53,956 nt of DNA. Origin: an uncultured Clostridia bacterium. Lineage in GTDB: Bacteria; Bacillota; Clostridia; Christensenellales; UBA1242. Every line of letters starts with the position of its first letter. Positions within the stretch are counted from its first letter, which is position 1. Of this stretch, positions 8,409-16,622 are shown piece by piece. The stretch is from NCBI GenBank assembly GCA_934754335.1, contig CAKVHY010000006.1, forward strand, positions 1 to 53,956, in the 5' to 3' direction. A program made the position numbers and the translations under genes. Under the pieces are notes generated by a model. That model had not been told where the DNA came from. It searched no databases and worked only from the letters and a program-made list of their open reading frames with translations.

Positions 8409-8951
8409 TTATTTTTTACCGCTCTTAACTTCTTTTCTTACAACTCTTTCATCAGAATAGTAAATACCATAAGCGTGATATGGTTCAACTGGCTTAATGC
8501 TTCTTATTTTTGCAGCAACTTGACCAACTAATTCCTTATCAATACCCTTAACTGTAATTACTGATTTACCATCGCAAGTTAATTGAATACCTTCAACAGC
8601 CTTAACTGTAACAGGATGACTGAATCCGATATTTAAAGTTAAATCAGAACCACTTTGACTTACCTTATAACCAACACCGTTGATTGTAAGAGATTTTTCA
8701 TAACCTTTGCTTACGCCAACAACCATGTTATGAATTAATTGACGATATAGGCCATGTTTTGCGCTATACAATTTAGCATTTGAATTGTTATTTTCTACAT
8801 GGATAGTATTTCCATCTAATCTAACATTAATCTTTGGGTCTATTTCTCTTGTAAGAGTTCCAAGAGAGCCTTTAACTGTAACAACGCTATTGTTGATTTC
8901 TACTGTAACACCAGCAGGTATTTCAATAGGTAAATTTCCAATTCTACTCAT
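8409..8951 (-). CDS. rplF: 50S ribosomal protein L6
   Basis: L6 near the factor-binding site of the 50S subunit, 180 aa. Start MSRIGNLPIEIPAGV and the C-terminal KPVEPYHAYGIYYSDE (the family usually has KGKGI here and this version reads YHAYGIYY) identify it. It lies 9 nt after rpsH. Confidence 0.97.
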   Translation of the reverse strand: MSRIGNLPIEIPAGVTVEINNSVVTVKGSLGTLTREIDPKINVRLDGNTIHVENNNSNAKLYSAKHGLYRQLIHNMVVGVSKGYEKSLTINGVGYKVSQSGSDLTLNIGFSHPVTVKAVEGIQLTCDGKSVITVKGIDKELVGQVAAKIRSIKPVEPYHAYGIYYSDERVVRKEVKSGKK

Positions 8952-8960
8952 TTTTCCCTC

Positions 8961-9359
8961 CTACCATACATAAGCCAATACTTCACCGCCGATATTCTCA
9001 ACGCGAGCTTGTCTATCTGTCATTAAACCTTTGTTTGTTGAAATAATTGCAATACCAAGACCATTAATTACGCTAGGTAATTCCTCAGCACTTGCATAAA
9101 TTCTTAAACCTGGTTTTGAAATTCTTTTTAATCCGTTAATAACTTTTTCGCCTTTAGGGCCAAATTTAAAATCGATAATAATATTTGCTTGAGTTCCTTC
9201 ACCTTCTACTCTATATGAGGAAATAAAGCCTTCTTTAACTAATAATTCAGCAATGTTTGTTTTAATCTTTGAAACTGGAATGGAAACACTTTTATGCTTT
9301 GCGTTAAGTGCATTTCTCATTCTTGTTAGCATATCTGCTATTGGATCTGTAACCATCAT
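8961..9359 (-). CDS. rpsH: 30S ribosomal protein S8
   Basis: S8, a 16S rRNA central-domain binder and in E. coli the repressor of the spc operon. It is 132 aa with DPIADMLTRMRNAL at the start and STNKGLMTDRQAR plus GGEVLAYVW at the end, all typical. The SD AAGGAG is 9 nt before the first of two ATGs. Confidence 0.98.
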   Translation of the reverse strand: MMVTDPIADMLTRMRNALNAKHKSVSIPVSKIKTNIAELLVKEGFISSYRVEGEGTQANIIIDFKFGPKGEKVINGLKRISKPGLRIYASAEELPSVINGLGIAIISTNKGLMTDRQARVENIGGEVLAYVW

Positions 9360-9374
9360 AAAATTGTTCTCCTT

Positions 9375-9560
9375 TTACCAACTTGATTTCTTAACACCAG
9401 GGATTTCACCCTTGTATGCTTTTTCTCTGAAGCAAATTCTGCAGATACCATATTTCTTTAAAACAGAGTGTGGTCTACCGCAAATTTCGCAACGAGTATA
9501 TTCTCTTGTGCTGAATTTTTGAGGTTTTTGTTGTTTAACCTTTAATGATGTCTTTGCCAT
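9375..9560 (-). CDS. rpsN: 30S ribosomal protein S14, zinc-type
   Basis: A 61-aa S14 with the four-cysteine zinc ribbon at Cys24, Cys27, Cys40 and Cys43 and the RICFREKAYKGEIPGVKKSSW ending. This short zinc form is the standard primary S14 in Gram-positive bacteria. It lies between rplE and rpsH. Confidence 0.98.
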   Translation of the reverse strand: MAKTSLKVKQQKPQKFSTREYTRCEICGRPHSVLKKYGICRICFREKAYKGEIPGVKKSSW

Positions 9561-9578
9561 ACTTTCTTTCCTTTCCTC

Positions 9579-10133
9579 CTACTTCTTCCTGAAAGGCAAA
9601 CCCATTTTATCTAATAATAGTTTTGCATCTTCGTCATTATTTGCAGAGGTTACTATAACGATGTCTAAGCCTCTAATTTTATCGATTTTTTCATAACTGA
9701 TTTCTGGGAATACTAATTGTTCTTTTAGTCCCATTGAATAATTTCCTCTTCCATCAAATGACTTATCTGATATACCTTGGAAATCTCTTACACGAGGTAA
9801 TGCGATAGAAATTAATCTATCTAAGAACTCATACATTATTGTTCCTCTTAAAGTAACTTTTGCACCAATCTTATTGCCTTGTCTTAACTTGAAGTTTGCA
9901 ATAGATTTCTTAGCAGTTGTTACAACTGGCTTTTGACCTGAAATTAATCCTAATTCCTCAACAGCCTTTTGAAAACTTTGTGCGTTTTCCTTGCAATCAC
10001 CAAGACCACGATTGATAACGATTTTTTCAATCTTTGGAACTTGATAAACATTTGTAAAATTTCTTTCTTTCATTATAGCAGGAACAACGACTTCTTTATA
10101 TTGCTTTTCTAATCTATTCATTTCTCTAGCCAT
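9579..10133 (-). CDS. rplE: 50S ribosomal protein L5
   Basis: L5 contacts 5S rRNA and the P-site tRNA. It is 184 aa. The segments KIVINRGLGD, GQKPVVTTAKKSIANFKLR and ALPRVRDFQGIS are diagnostic. It follows rplX by 12 nt. Confidence 0.98.
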   Translation of the reverse strand: MAREMNRLEKQYKEVVVPAIMKERNFTNVYQVPKIEKIVINRGLGDCKENAQSFQKAVEELGLISGQKPVVTTAKKSIANFKLRQGNKIGAKVTLRGTIMYEFLDRLISIALPRVRDFQGISDKSFDGRGNYSMGLKEQLVFPEISYEKIDKIRGLDIVIVTSANNDEDAKLLLDKMGLPFRKK

Positions 10134-10145
10134 TCTTTATTCCTC

Positions 10146-10625
10146 CTACTTTGTTTCGCTTTTCTTTGTTGATTTTTTTGCAGTTGATTTTTCTTTTTCT
10201 GCAGTTGCGCTTGTTATGCTCTTTGAAGCAACTTTTTTAGCAGGTTTGCTTGCTGTTGCCTTAGCAGGTTTTGTTTCTTTTGAAGCAGTTTTCTTAACTT
10301 CTTTCTTAGCAACAACCTTATCTAAAGATGCACCGCATTTTTTACATTTACGGAATTTTTTATCCCCTTCCATATCATGAGCAACTCTAGTTGCTTTTCC
10401 GCAAGATGGGCAAACGATTTGAAGATTTGAAGCATCAACTTTTCCTTCTCTCTTCATAATTCCGCCTTTTTCGCCAGCCTTTCTAGGCTTTTGATTTTTA
10501 CAAATAATGTTAACTCCTTGAACCACTGCACTGTTATCTGAAGGGTTAACAACTAAAACTTTACCAGTTTTGCCCTTGTCTTTACCAGCAAGAACAACAA
10601 CGTTATCATTTCTCTTAATGTTCAT
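10146..10625 (-). CDS. rplX: 50S ribosomal protein L24 with zinc ribbon and long tail
   Basis: L24, an early 50S assembly initiator. I place the start at 10625 (MNIKRNDNVVVLAGKDKG), preceded at close range by the SD AAGGAGGG; a longer in-frame start at 10655 would overlap rplN and adds residues absent from the family. The KOW core spans about 1-70. Cys72, Cys75, Cys94 and Cys97 form a zinc-ribbon-like knuckle. Residues about 104-159 are a Lys/Ala/Ser/Thr-rich tail not found in typical L24 (about 100-105 aa). Confidence 0.95.
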   Translation of the reverse strand: MNIKRNDNVVVLAGKDKGKTGKVLVVNPSDNSAVVQGVNIICKNQKPRKAGEKGGIMKREGKVDASNLQIVCPSCGKATRVAHDMEGDKKFRKCKKCGASLDKVVAKKEVKKTASKETKPAKATASKPAKKVASKSITSATAEKEKSTAKKSTKKSETK

Positions 10626-10635
10626 TTTTCCCTCC

Positions 10636-11004
10636 TTATAGAACTTCTGGAGCAAGGGAAATTATTTTCATAAAGCCCTTATCTCTAAGTTCTCTTGCAA
10701 TAGGTCCAAAAATTCTTGTACCTTTTGGTAATTTTTGATTGTCGATAATAACTGCTGCGTTATCATCAAATTTTACATATGAGCCATCAGGACGAGCAAC
10801 GCCTTTAGTTGTTCTAACAACAACTGCTTTAACAACATCACCCTTCTTAACCGCACCACCTGGAGTGGCCGATTTTACTGATGCAACAATGATGTCACCG
10901 ATGTTTCCGCTTCTTCTAAAAGAACCACCAAGGATTCTAATACACATAATCTTTTTAGCACCGCTATTATCGGCAACCTTAAGTATAGTTTGTGGTTGAA
11001 TCAT
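10636..11004 (-). CDS. rplN: 50S ribosomal protein L14
   Basis: L14 at the 50S interface, 122 aa, a very conserved protein. MIQPQTILKVADNSGAKKIM, RRSGNIGDIIVASVK and GTRIFGPIARELRDKGFMKI are diagnostic. Its stop lies 10 nt before the rplX start. Confidence 0.98.
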   Translation of the reverse strand: MIQPQTILKVADNSGAKKIMCIRILGGSFRRSGNIGDIIVASVKSATPGGAVKKGDVVKAVVVRTTKGVARPDGSYVKFDDNAAVIIDNQKLPKGTRIFGPIARELRDKGFMKIISLAPEVL

Positions 11005-11017
11005 AATCTTTCACTCC

Positions 11018-11287
11018 TTATTTAACTCTTTCAATTATTCTTAATAATCTAAAATATTTGTCTTTGCTTAATGGACGAGTTTCAACGATTTCAACAGTGT
11101 CACCAATGTTGCATTCGTTTAATTCATCATGCGCTTTAAATTTCTTTGTAACTTTATAAACTTTGCCATATAGAGGGTGTCTTTTATTTTCAACAACTGA
11201 AACAGTAATGGTTTTATCCATTTTGTTACTTGAAACAACACCAATTTTAGTTCTTCTTAAATTTCTTTCTTGTTTTGCTTCCATCAT
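11018..11287 (-). CDS. rpsQ: 30S ribosomal protein S17
   Basis: S17, an OB-fold 16S rRNA binder, 89 aa. The core GVVSSNKMDKTITV, the HPLYGKVYKVTKKFKAHDE block and ETRPLSKDKYFRLLRI are diagnostic. Two adjacent ATG codons exist; the second (11284) has better spacing from the SD AAGGAG and may be the real start. Confidence 0.97.
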   Translation of the reverse strand: MMEAKQERNLRRTKIGVVSSNKMDKTITVSVVENKRHPLYGKVYKVTKKFKAHDELNECNIGDTVEIVETRPLSKDKYFRLLRIIERVK

Positions 11288-11307
11288 TTTCTCCTTTCCC
11301 TCTAACC

Positions 11308-11511
11308 TTACGCATTAGCCTTTTTTAAATCTCTTTCGGTTAAAATGGTTTTAATTCTGGCAATATCTTTTTTACAAGTATTAATTTGCATAGGATTTGC
11401 TAATTGTCCAGTAGCATTTGAAAAACGAAGATTAAATAATTCTTGTTTTAATTCTTTTAATTTAGAATTTAGTTCTTCATTAGTCATATCTCTTAATTCT
11501 TTTGCTTTCAT
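11308..11511 (-). CDS. rpmC: 50S ribosomal protein L29
   Basis: L29 near the peptide exit tunnel, 67 aa, an all-helical protein. MKAKELRDMTNEELNSKL and LFNLRFSNATGQLANP are diagnostic. Its start codon overlaps the rplP stop by one base. Confidence 0.97.
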   Translation of the reverse strand: MKAKELRDMTNEELNSKLKELKQELFNLRFSNATGQLANPMQINTCKKDIARIKTILTERDLKKANA

Positions 11512-11951
11512 TAAACCTCACCACCTTCTGTAGTTTCTAGATCGCTTTTTCTAGCGAATTTAGTTTTGCAAGGTAATTTATAACTAGCCAAACGCATTGC
11601 CTCTCTTGCTTGTTCTTCTGTAACTCCACCAATTTCGAACAAAACTCTACCTGGTTTAACAACAGCAACCCAGAACTCTGGAGAACCTTTACCTTTACCC
11701 ATACGAGTGTCGGCAGGTTTCTTTGTAATAGGTTTTTGAGGGAACACATCTATCCAAACTTGTCCGCCTCTCTTTGTATAACGGTTAATTGCAATTCTTG
11801 CTGCTTCGATTTGATTTGCTTTTAACCAACATGGTTCAGTTGCAACTAAACCAAACTCACCATAAGCAATTTTATTTCCTCTGGTAGCAACGCCAGTCAT
11901 TCTACCTCTATGTTCTTTTCTTCTCTTAACTCTTCTTGGCATTAATAACAT
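11511..11951 (-). CDS. rplP: 50S ribosomal protein L16
   Basis: L16, which helps organise the A site of the 50S. It is 146 aa. The N-terminus MLLMPRRVKRRKEHRG parallels MLLPKRVKYRREHRG of B. subtilis, so the first ATG (11951) is the start; the SD GGAGG is 9 nt upstream. That ATG overlaps the rpsC stop by one base. Confidence 0.97.
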   Translation of the reverse strand: MLLMPRRVKRRKEHRGRMTGVATRGNKIAYGEFGLVATEPCWLKANQIEAARIAINRYTKRGGQVWIDVFPQKPITKKPADTRMGKGKGSPEFWVAVVKPGRVLFEIGGVTEEQAREAMRLASYKLPCKTKFARKSDLETTEGGEV

Positions 11952-12655
11952 TATTCGTTACCTCCTTGAACAGCAGTTTCTTCTGTTACTTCAGGTTCTG
12001 TGTTACGAACAATTTTTGCTCTTTTTGAAAGGATTTCGCCTTTGCAAATCCAAACTTTAACACCGATAACACCAAAAGTTGTGTGTGCTTCACAAGTTGC
12101 ATAATCGATATCACTTCTTAATGTATGAAGAGGAAGTCTACCTTCATGATAATGCTCACTTCTAGCGATTTCAGCACCATCAAGACGACCACTGATCATA
12201 ATCTTACAACCTTCAGCCCCTGCTCTCATAACTTTTTGAATAGCCATTTTCATTGCTCTTCTAAAACCCATTCTTTTTTCAAGTTGTTGACAAATACCTT
12301 GTGCAACAATTTGTGCATCAATATCAGGTTTCTTAACTTCTTTGATATTGATATTAACATTCTTATTACCTGTTAATTTGATTATATCTGCCTTAAGTTC
12401 TTCAACTCCAGCACCTTTAGTACCAATCATAACACCTGGACGTGCTGTAAATATATCAACGATAAGTTTTCCGGCAGTTCTTTCAATAACAATTTTTGAT
12501 ACGCTTGAGTTTGCGTGTTTTTTATTAATGAATTTTCTGATTTTATCATCTTCAACTAAGAATTTTGAAAATTCTTTTTTATCTGCAATCCAAGAAGAAT
12601 TCCAATCTTTATTAACACCAACTCTAAAACCGTGTGGATTAACTTTTTGTCCCAT
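11951..12655 (-). CDS. rpsC: 30S ribosomal protein S3
   Basis: S3 at the mRNA entry site. It is 234 aa with MGQKVNPHGFRVGVNKDWNS at the start, a KH domain around VMIGTKGAGVEELKADI, and the C-terminal GCKIMISGRLDGAEIARSE and GVIGVKVWICKGEI segments. A short acidic tail follows. One-base overlap with rplP. Confidence 0.98.
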   Translation of the reverse strand: MGQKVNPHGFRVGVNKDWNSSWIADKKEFSKFLVEDDKIRKFINKKHANSSVSKIVIERTAGKLIVDIFTARPGVMIGTKGAGVEELKADIIKLTGNKNVNINIKEVKKPDIDAQIVAQGICQQLEKRMGFRRAMKMAIQKVMRAGAEGCKIMISGRLDGAEIARSEHYHEGRLPLHTLRSDIDYATCEAHTTFGVIGVKVWICKGEILSKRAKIVRNTEPEVTEETAVQGGNE

Positions 12656-12673
12656 CTTAAAATCTTACTCCTT

Positions 12674-13066
12674 CTACTTATTTGACACATTGTCTAACAC
12701 AACTGTGATATGACAAGTTCTTTTAATAATAGTATCAACACCACCACGTCCTCTGAATTGAACACGTTTGAATGATGGTCCTTGATTTGCATATGCATCT
12801 GCAACATACAAATCTTCTTTATTCATACCTTTATTGTTTTCTGCATTAGCGCCAGCAGAAACCAAAACTTTTTTAACAACCAATGATGCAGTACTTGGTG
12901 TGATATCAAGCATTGCGCAAGCCTCGTTGTATTTTTGTCCTTTAATGATGTCTAAAACTCTTTTTGCTTTGCTTGCTCCCATTCTAACATAACGAGCAAC
13001 TGCATATGGTCTTTGGTCTTTTTCTTCAATTCTTTTTGCTGATTTTTCTCTCATTCTTTTAGCCAT
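12674..13066 (-). CDS. rplV: 50S ribosomal protein L22
   Basis: L22 lines the peptide exit tunnel. The core ARYVRMGASKAKRVLDIIKG is typical, and the loop and strand near FKRVQFRGRGGVDTIIKRTC correspond to the family consensus PRARGRAxxIxKRTxH, though more diverged than usual. It is 130 aa with an extra basic N-terminal segment of about 18 residues. Confidence 0.96.
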   Translation of the reverse strand: MAKRMREKSAKRIEEKDQRPYAVARYVRMGASKAKRVLDIIKGQKYNEACAMLDITPSTASLVVKKVLVSAGANAENNKGMNKEDLYVADAYANQGPSFKRVQFRGRGGVDTIIKRTCHITVVLDNVSNK

Positions 13067-13077
13067 ATTCGTTCTCC

Positions 13078-13362
13078 TTATTTAGCCTTTGCTGTTGCTT
13101 TTTTATCTCCAGCGTGTCCTCTAAAAGTTCTAGTTGGAGCAAATTCGCCTAATTTATGACCAATCATATCTATTGTACAATAAACTGGTATATGTTTCAT
13201 TCCATTGTGAACTGCAATTGTGTGACCAACAAATTCAGGATAAATTGTTGATGAACGGCTCCAAGTTTTTAAAACAACTTTTTTGCCTTCTTCATTTAAC
13301 TTTTGAACTCTTTGTAACAATCTTGGTTCAACATAAGGTTTTTTCTTCAATGATCTACTCAT
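13078..13362 (-). CDS. rpsS: 30S ribosomal protein S19
   Basis: S19 in the 30S head next to S13. It is 94 aa; MSRSLKKKPYVEPRLL, KTWSRSSTIYPEFVGHTIAV and KLGEFAPTRTFRGHAGDKK are diagnostic. Confidence 0.98.
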   Translation of the reverse strand: MSRSLKKKPYVEPRLLQRVQKLNEEGKKVVLKTWSRSSTIYPEFVGHTIAVHNGMKHIPVYCTIDMIGHKLGEFAPTRTFRGHAGDKKATAKAK

Positions 13363-13377
13363 ATCCTTTTACCTCTC

Positions 13378-14205
13378 CTAGTTCACACGCTTAATAATAA
13401 GCTTTGTGCTTGATTTTTTATTATTTCTAGTTTTCTTACCAAGTGCTGGCTTACCCCAAGGAGTTTCTGGTGATTTTCTACCAACTGGGCTCTTACCTTC
13501 ACCACCACCGTGTGGGTGATCAACTGGGTTCATTACAGAACCTCTAACAGTAGGCTTAATACCCATATGACGAACTCTACCTGCTTTACCTAGAGATACG
13601 ATTTCGTGTTCCATATTACCAACAGTTCCGATAGTTGCTTTGCAAGTTACAGGAACCATTCTCATTTCGCCACTTGGCAATTTAATTGTGGCATATTTGC
13701 CTTCTTTAGCCATTAATCTTGCTTCCATACCAGCAGAACGAACCATTTGTCCGCCTTTACCTGGCATATATTCAATATTGTGGATAACTGCACCAACTGG
13801 CATATCTTTTAATTGTAAAGCATTACCAACTTTGATTTCAGCGTTTTCACCACTCATAACTGTATCGCCAACGTTTAATCCGTTTGGTGCTAAGATATAT
13901 CTCTTTTCACCATCAGCATAATTCAAAAGTGCGATATAAGCAGATCTATTTGGATCGTATTCAATTCCAACAATCTTTGCTGGAATGCCATCTTTATCTC
14001 TTTTGAAATCTATAATTCTATATTTAACTCTATTTCCACCACCGTGATGTCTTACAGTGATTCTACCTTGGTTATTTCTACCAGAAAACTTTTTCTTTGT
14101 TGCAAGTAATGATTTTTCTGGGCTAGACTTAGTAACTTCTTCATAAGAAGCAGTTGTGTAGAATCTTCTTGCAGGAGATGTTGGATTGTATGTTTTAATT
14201 GCCAT
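13378..14205 (-). CDS. rplB: 50S ribosomal protein L2
   Basis: L2, required for subunit joining and near the peptidyl transferase centre. It is 275 aa, normal length. MAIKTYNPTSPARRF, the NNQGRITVRHHGGGNRVKYR block and the C-terminal NPVDHPHGGGEGKSPVGRKS (which includes the conserved functional His) are diagnostic. Confidence 0.98.
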   Translation of the reverse strand: MAIKTYNPTSPARRFYTTASYEEVTKSSPEKSLLATKKKFSGRNNQGRITVRHHGGGNRVKYRIIDFKRDKDGIPAKIVGIEYDPNRSAYIALLNYADGEKRYILAPNGLNVGDTVMSGENAEIKVGNALQLKDMPVGAVIHNIEYMPGKGGQMVRSAGMEARLMAKEGKYATIKLPSGEMRMVPVTCKATIGTVGNMEHEIVSLGKAGRVRHMGIKPTVRGSVMNPVDHPHGGGEGKSPVGRKSPETPWGKPALGKKTRNNKKSSTKLIIKRVN

Positions 14206-14225
14206 ATCTTCCTCCTAAATTACCC

Positions 14226-14516
14226 TTATGATAGGCTATCGAAGAATTCGATTGATTTGCTATCTGCTTTTAATTGAACATAAGCCTTTTTATAATCGCT
14301 TTTATATCCTTCGCTCTTGCCTTGTCTTTTAAACTTTCCATCAACATTAACTGTGTTAACTGATGCTACCTTAACTCCAAATACTTCTTCAACTGCTTGT
14401 TTAATTTCAGTTTTGTTGGCTTTTTTATCAACAATAAAAGTATATTTTTTATTAGGAATATCAGCATAACTTTTTTCACTTAAAACTGGTTTAATAATTA
14501 TATCATACGCTTTCAT
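14226..14516 (-). CDS. rplW: 50S ribosomal protein L23
   Basis: L23 at the exit-tunnel rim, docking site for trigger factor and SRP. It is 96 aa; IIIKPVLSEKSYADIPNKKY and KANKTEIKQAVEEVFGVKV are diagnostic. One-base overlap with the rplD stop suggests translational coupling. Confidence 0.97.
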   Translation of the reverse strand: MKAYDIIIKPVLSEKSYADIPNKKYTFIVDKKANKTEIKQAVEEVFGVKVASVNTVNVDGKFKRQGKSEGYKSDYKKAYVQLKADSKSIEFFDSLS

Positions 14517-15142
14517 TATCCTACATAAGCCTCCTCGATAGACTTAACTGCATCTTCTGTTAGAACTAATTTGTCGCAACAAATAATATCATAAACATTT
14601 AATTTATTTGCAGTTGTTACATCAACAGTTGAAATGTTACCAGAACTTAAAACAAGATTTTTATCAACATCTTTTGTAACGAAGATTGCTGTTCTATCAA
14701 GTTTTAGATTTGAACATAATTCAACGAATGATTTTGTTTTAGCATCTTTTAATTCAAGATTTTTTAATACTATAATTTCTTTAGCATTTAATTTAGCACT
14801 GATTGCACTTCTGAAAGCAACTCTCTTTGCTTCCTTATTAACCTTCTTAGAGAAATCTCTAGGCTTTGGAGCAAATACAATACCACCACCTCTCCATTGT
14901 GGACCTTTGGTTGAACCTTGTCTTGCTCTGCCAGTACCTTTTTGTCTCCAAGGCTTTTTAGCGTGACCACGAACTTCTGATCTTGTTAATGCACTTTTTG
15001 TACCTTGTCTTTGATTTGCAAGATATGCAACAACAACTTGATGAATAAGTGGTTCATTATATTCTTGAGCGAATACAGCATCATTTAATTTTAAAGAGCC
15101 ACATTCTTCGCCCAACATATTTAACATTTTAACACTTGCCAT
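14516..15142 (-). CDS. rplD: 50S ribosomal protein L4
   Basis: L4, with a globular domain on the 50S surface and a loop reaching into the exit tunnel. It is 208 aa. The tunnel loop is visible as RQGTKSALTRSEVRGHAKKP and RQKGTGRARQGSTKGPQWRG. In E. coli L4 is the autogenous repressor of the S10 operon; there is no direct sequence evidence for this here. Confidence 0.98.
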   Translation of the reverse strand: MASVKMLNMLGEECGSLKLNDAVFAQEYNEPLIHQVVVAYLANQRQGTKSALTRSEVRGHAKKPWRQKGTGRARQGSTKGPQWRGGGIVFAPKPRDFSKKVNKEAKRVAFRSAISAKLNAKEIIVLKNLELKDAKTKSFVELCSNLKLDRTAIFVTKDVDKNLVLSSGNISTVDVTTANKLNVYDIICCDKLVLTEDAVKSIEEAYVG

Positions 15143-15158
15143 TTTCTATCTCCTCTTC

Positions 15159-15794
15159 CTAGTTTGCTTTAACAGCAGATTTAACAGAAACCAAACTTCC
15201 CTTTGCTCCAGGAATAGCACCTTTAACCAAGATAATATTTCTATCTGCATCTACTTTAACTATTTTTAGATTTTGAATAGTAACTTGTTCGTTACCCCAT
15301 CTACCAGCCATTTTCTTTCCTTTGAAAACTTTACCTGGGTATGTGTTAGAACCGATTGAACCTAGATGACGGTGAACTGGACCGTTACCGTGAGTCATTC
15401 TTAAACGATTGAAATTGTACTTTTTAATTGTACCAGTGAAACCATGACCTTTGCTAGTACCAACAACATCAACGATATCGCCTTCTGCAAATACTTCGCA
15501 AGTGATCTTGTCACCTAATTTTAATTCGTTTGCATTATCTAACTTGAATTCTTTTAAGTATCTTTTATTTTCAACTTGAGCCTTTTTCATAATACCAATT
15601 AATGGTTTATTAATCAATTTCTCTCTAACATCGCCAAACGCAAGTTGAACTGCACTATAACCATCGTTTTCTACAGTTTTAACTTGTGTAACAAAACAAG
15701 GGCCAGCCTCAATTACTGTAACAGGAACAACTAAACCGTCATTTCCGAAAATTTGAGTCATACCAAGTTTTTTGCCTAATATTGCTTTTTTCAT
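15159..15794 (-). CDS. rplC: 50S ribosomal protein L3
   Basis: L3, an early assembly protein whose loop approaches the peptidyl transferase centre. It is 211 aa. AILGKKLGMTQIF, VVGTSKGHGFTGTIKKYNF and the loop RMTHGNGPVHRHLGSIG are diagnostic. Confidence 0.98.
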   Translation of the reverse strand: MKKAILGKKLGMTQIFGNDGLVVPVTVIEAGPCFVTQVKTVENDGYSAVQLAFGDVREKLINKPLIGIMKKAQVENKRYLKEFKLDNANELKLGDKITCEVFAEGDIVDVVGTSKGHGFTGTIKKYNFNRLRMTHGNGPVHRHLGSIGSNTYPGKVFKGKKMAGRWGNEQVTIQNLKIVKVDADRNIILVKGAIPGAKGSLVSVKSAVKAN

Positions 15795-15818
15795 CTTAAA
15801 TCATCCCTCCTACAATAA

Positions 15819-16127
15819 TTAAAGCTTAATATTGATACTAACTCCAGCAGGAAGCTCTAATTTGTTTAAAGCCTCGATTGTTTTAGCTGATGGGCTATAA
15901 ATATCAATAAGTCTTTTGTGTGTTCTCATTTCAAATTGTTCTCGTGAATCCTTATATTTATGAGGAGCACGAATAATAGTTACAACTTCTCTTCTAGTTG
16001 GAAGTGGAACTGGACCACTAATTTTTGCGCCAAACTTAAGTGCGGTGTCAATAATTCTCTTACATGCACCATCAATTAATGTGTGGTCATAAGCGCTAAG
16101 TTTAATTCTCATTTTTTGTGTTGCCAT
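15819..16127 (-). CDS. rpsJ: 30S ribosomal protein S10
   Basis: S10, 102 aa, first gene of the superoperon. I use the ATG at 16127 (MATQKMRIKLSAYDHTLID), which has the SD AAGGAG 7 nt upstream; an in-frame TTG at 16130 is less likely. ISGPVPLPTRREVVTIIRAP and REQFEMRTHKRLIDIYSPS are diagnostic. It also acts in NusB/S10 antitermination in other bacteria. Confidence 0.98.
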   Translation of the reverse strand: MATQKMRIKLSAYDHTLIDGACKRIIDTALKFGAKISGPVPLPTRREVVTIIRAPHKYKDSREQFEMRTHKRLIDIYSPSAKTIEALNKLELPAGVSINIKL

Positions 16128-16420
16128 CAATTTTCTCCTTATTTAAAAATCAATTTACCTAATTTCCTTTAATTGCCTTTATTTTGCAGTTTTTTTAAAC
16201 ACCGCACCGTGTGTTCAACCGCTTAATCTTAAAAAAATTGCTGCATCAAATTCTTAATTTTTTAAGAATTCTATAATTTTTCCCCCGTAAAACTATAAAA
16301 ATTTAGCAAACAAATCAAATTAGTCGTCTATATTCAATGTATAAACACTTAAAAATCTGTAAATTATCGCATTAATTTTGGCATTTTAACGCGTAACTTC
16401 ACAAATTCGCATCATACAGC
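16128..16420 (-). promoter_or_regulatory. Long 5' leader of the S10 operon, with two hairpins
   Basis: About 290 nt separate the predicted transcription start from rpsJ. Two hairpins are visible on the transcript: a perfect 9-bp, 4-nt-loop AT-rich stem at 16249-16270, and an 8-bp stem with one G-U pair and an 8-nt loop at 16195-16218. Neither is followed by a good U-tract in the minus direction, so they look like leader structure and not terminators. Ribosomal-protein binding is possible but not shown. Confidence 0.45.
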
Positions 16421-16426
16421 ACGCTT

Positions 16427-16455
16427 AGTTTACACGATTCTACGTCATTTGTCAA
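16427..16455 (-). promoter_or_regulatory. SigA-type promoter of the S10 operon
   Basis: On the minus strand: -35 TTGACA (16450-16455), a 17-bp spacer, and -10 TAAACT (16427-16432). The -35 is perfect and the -10 matches 4 of 6. Predicted start near 16420. Confidence 0.85.
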
Positions 16456-16552
16456 CGGTTTTTGACGAAAAAGTTTTAAATATTGAAATATTTTTGTCAT
16501 ACCTAAATTTGCCATTTTAAACGCACAATTTTTTATAAATCAAAAAAGGACA

Positions 16553-16588
16553 ATAAAAAAACTTCACCAATATATAATGAAGTTTATT
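16553..16588 (-). terminator. Terminator after ftsQ
   Basis: On the minus strand an AACTTCA / TGAAGTT stem (16578-16584 with 16560-16566) has an 11-nt loop and runs into seven T. It separates the ftsQ transcript from the S10 promoter. Confidence 0.8.
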
Positions 16589-16622
16589 TTTCTCTATAAA
16601 TTGTATTATATATAATAAAATT

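Noticed and set aside
10146..10655. Longer L24 start at 10655
   Set aside because: It overlaps rplN, lacks an SD and adds residues absent from the family; the ATG at 10625 has AAGGAGGG at close range.
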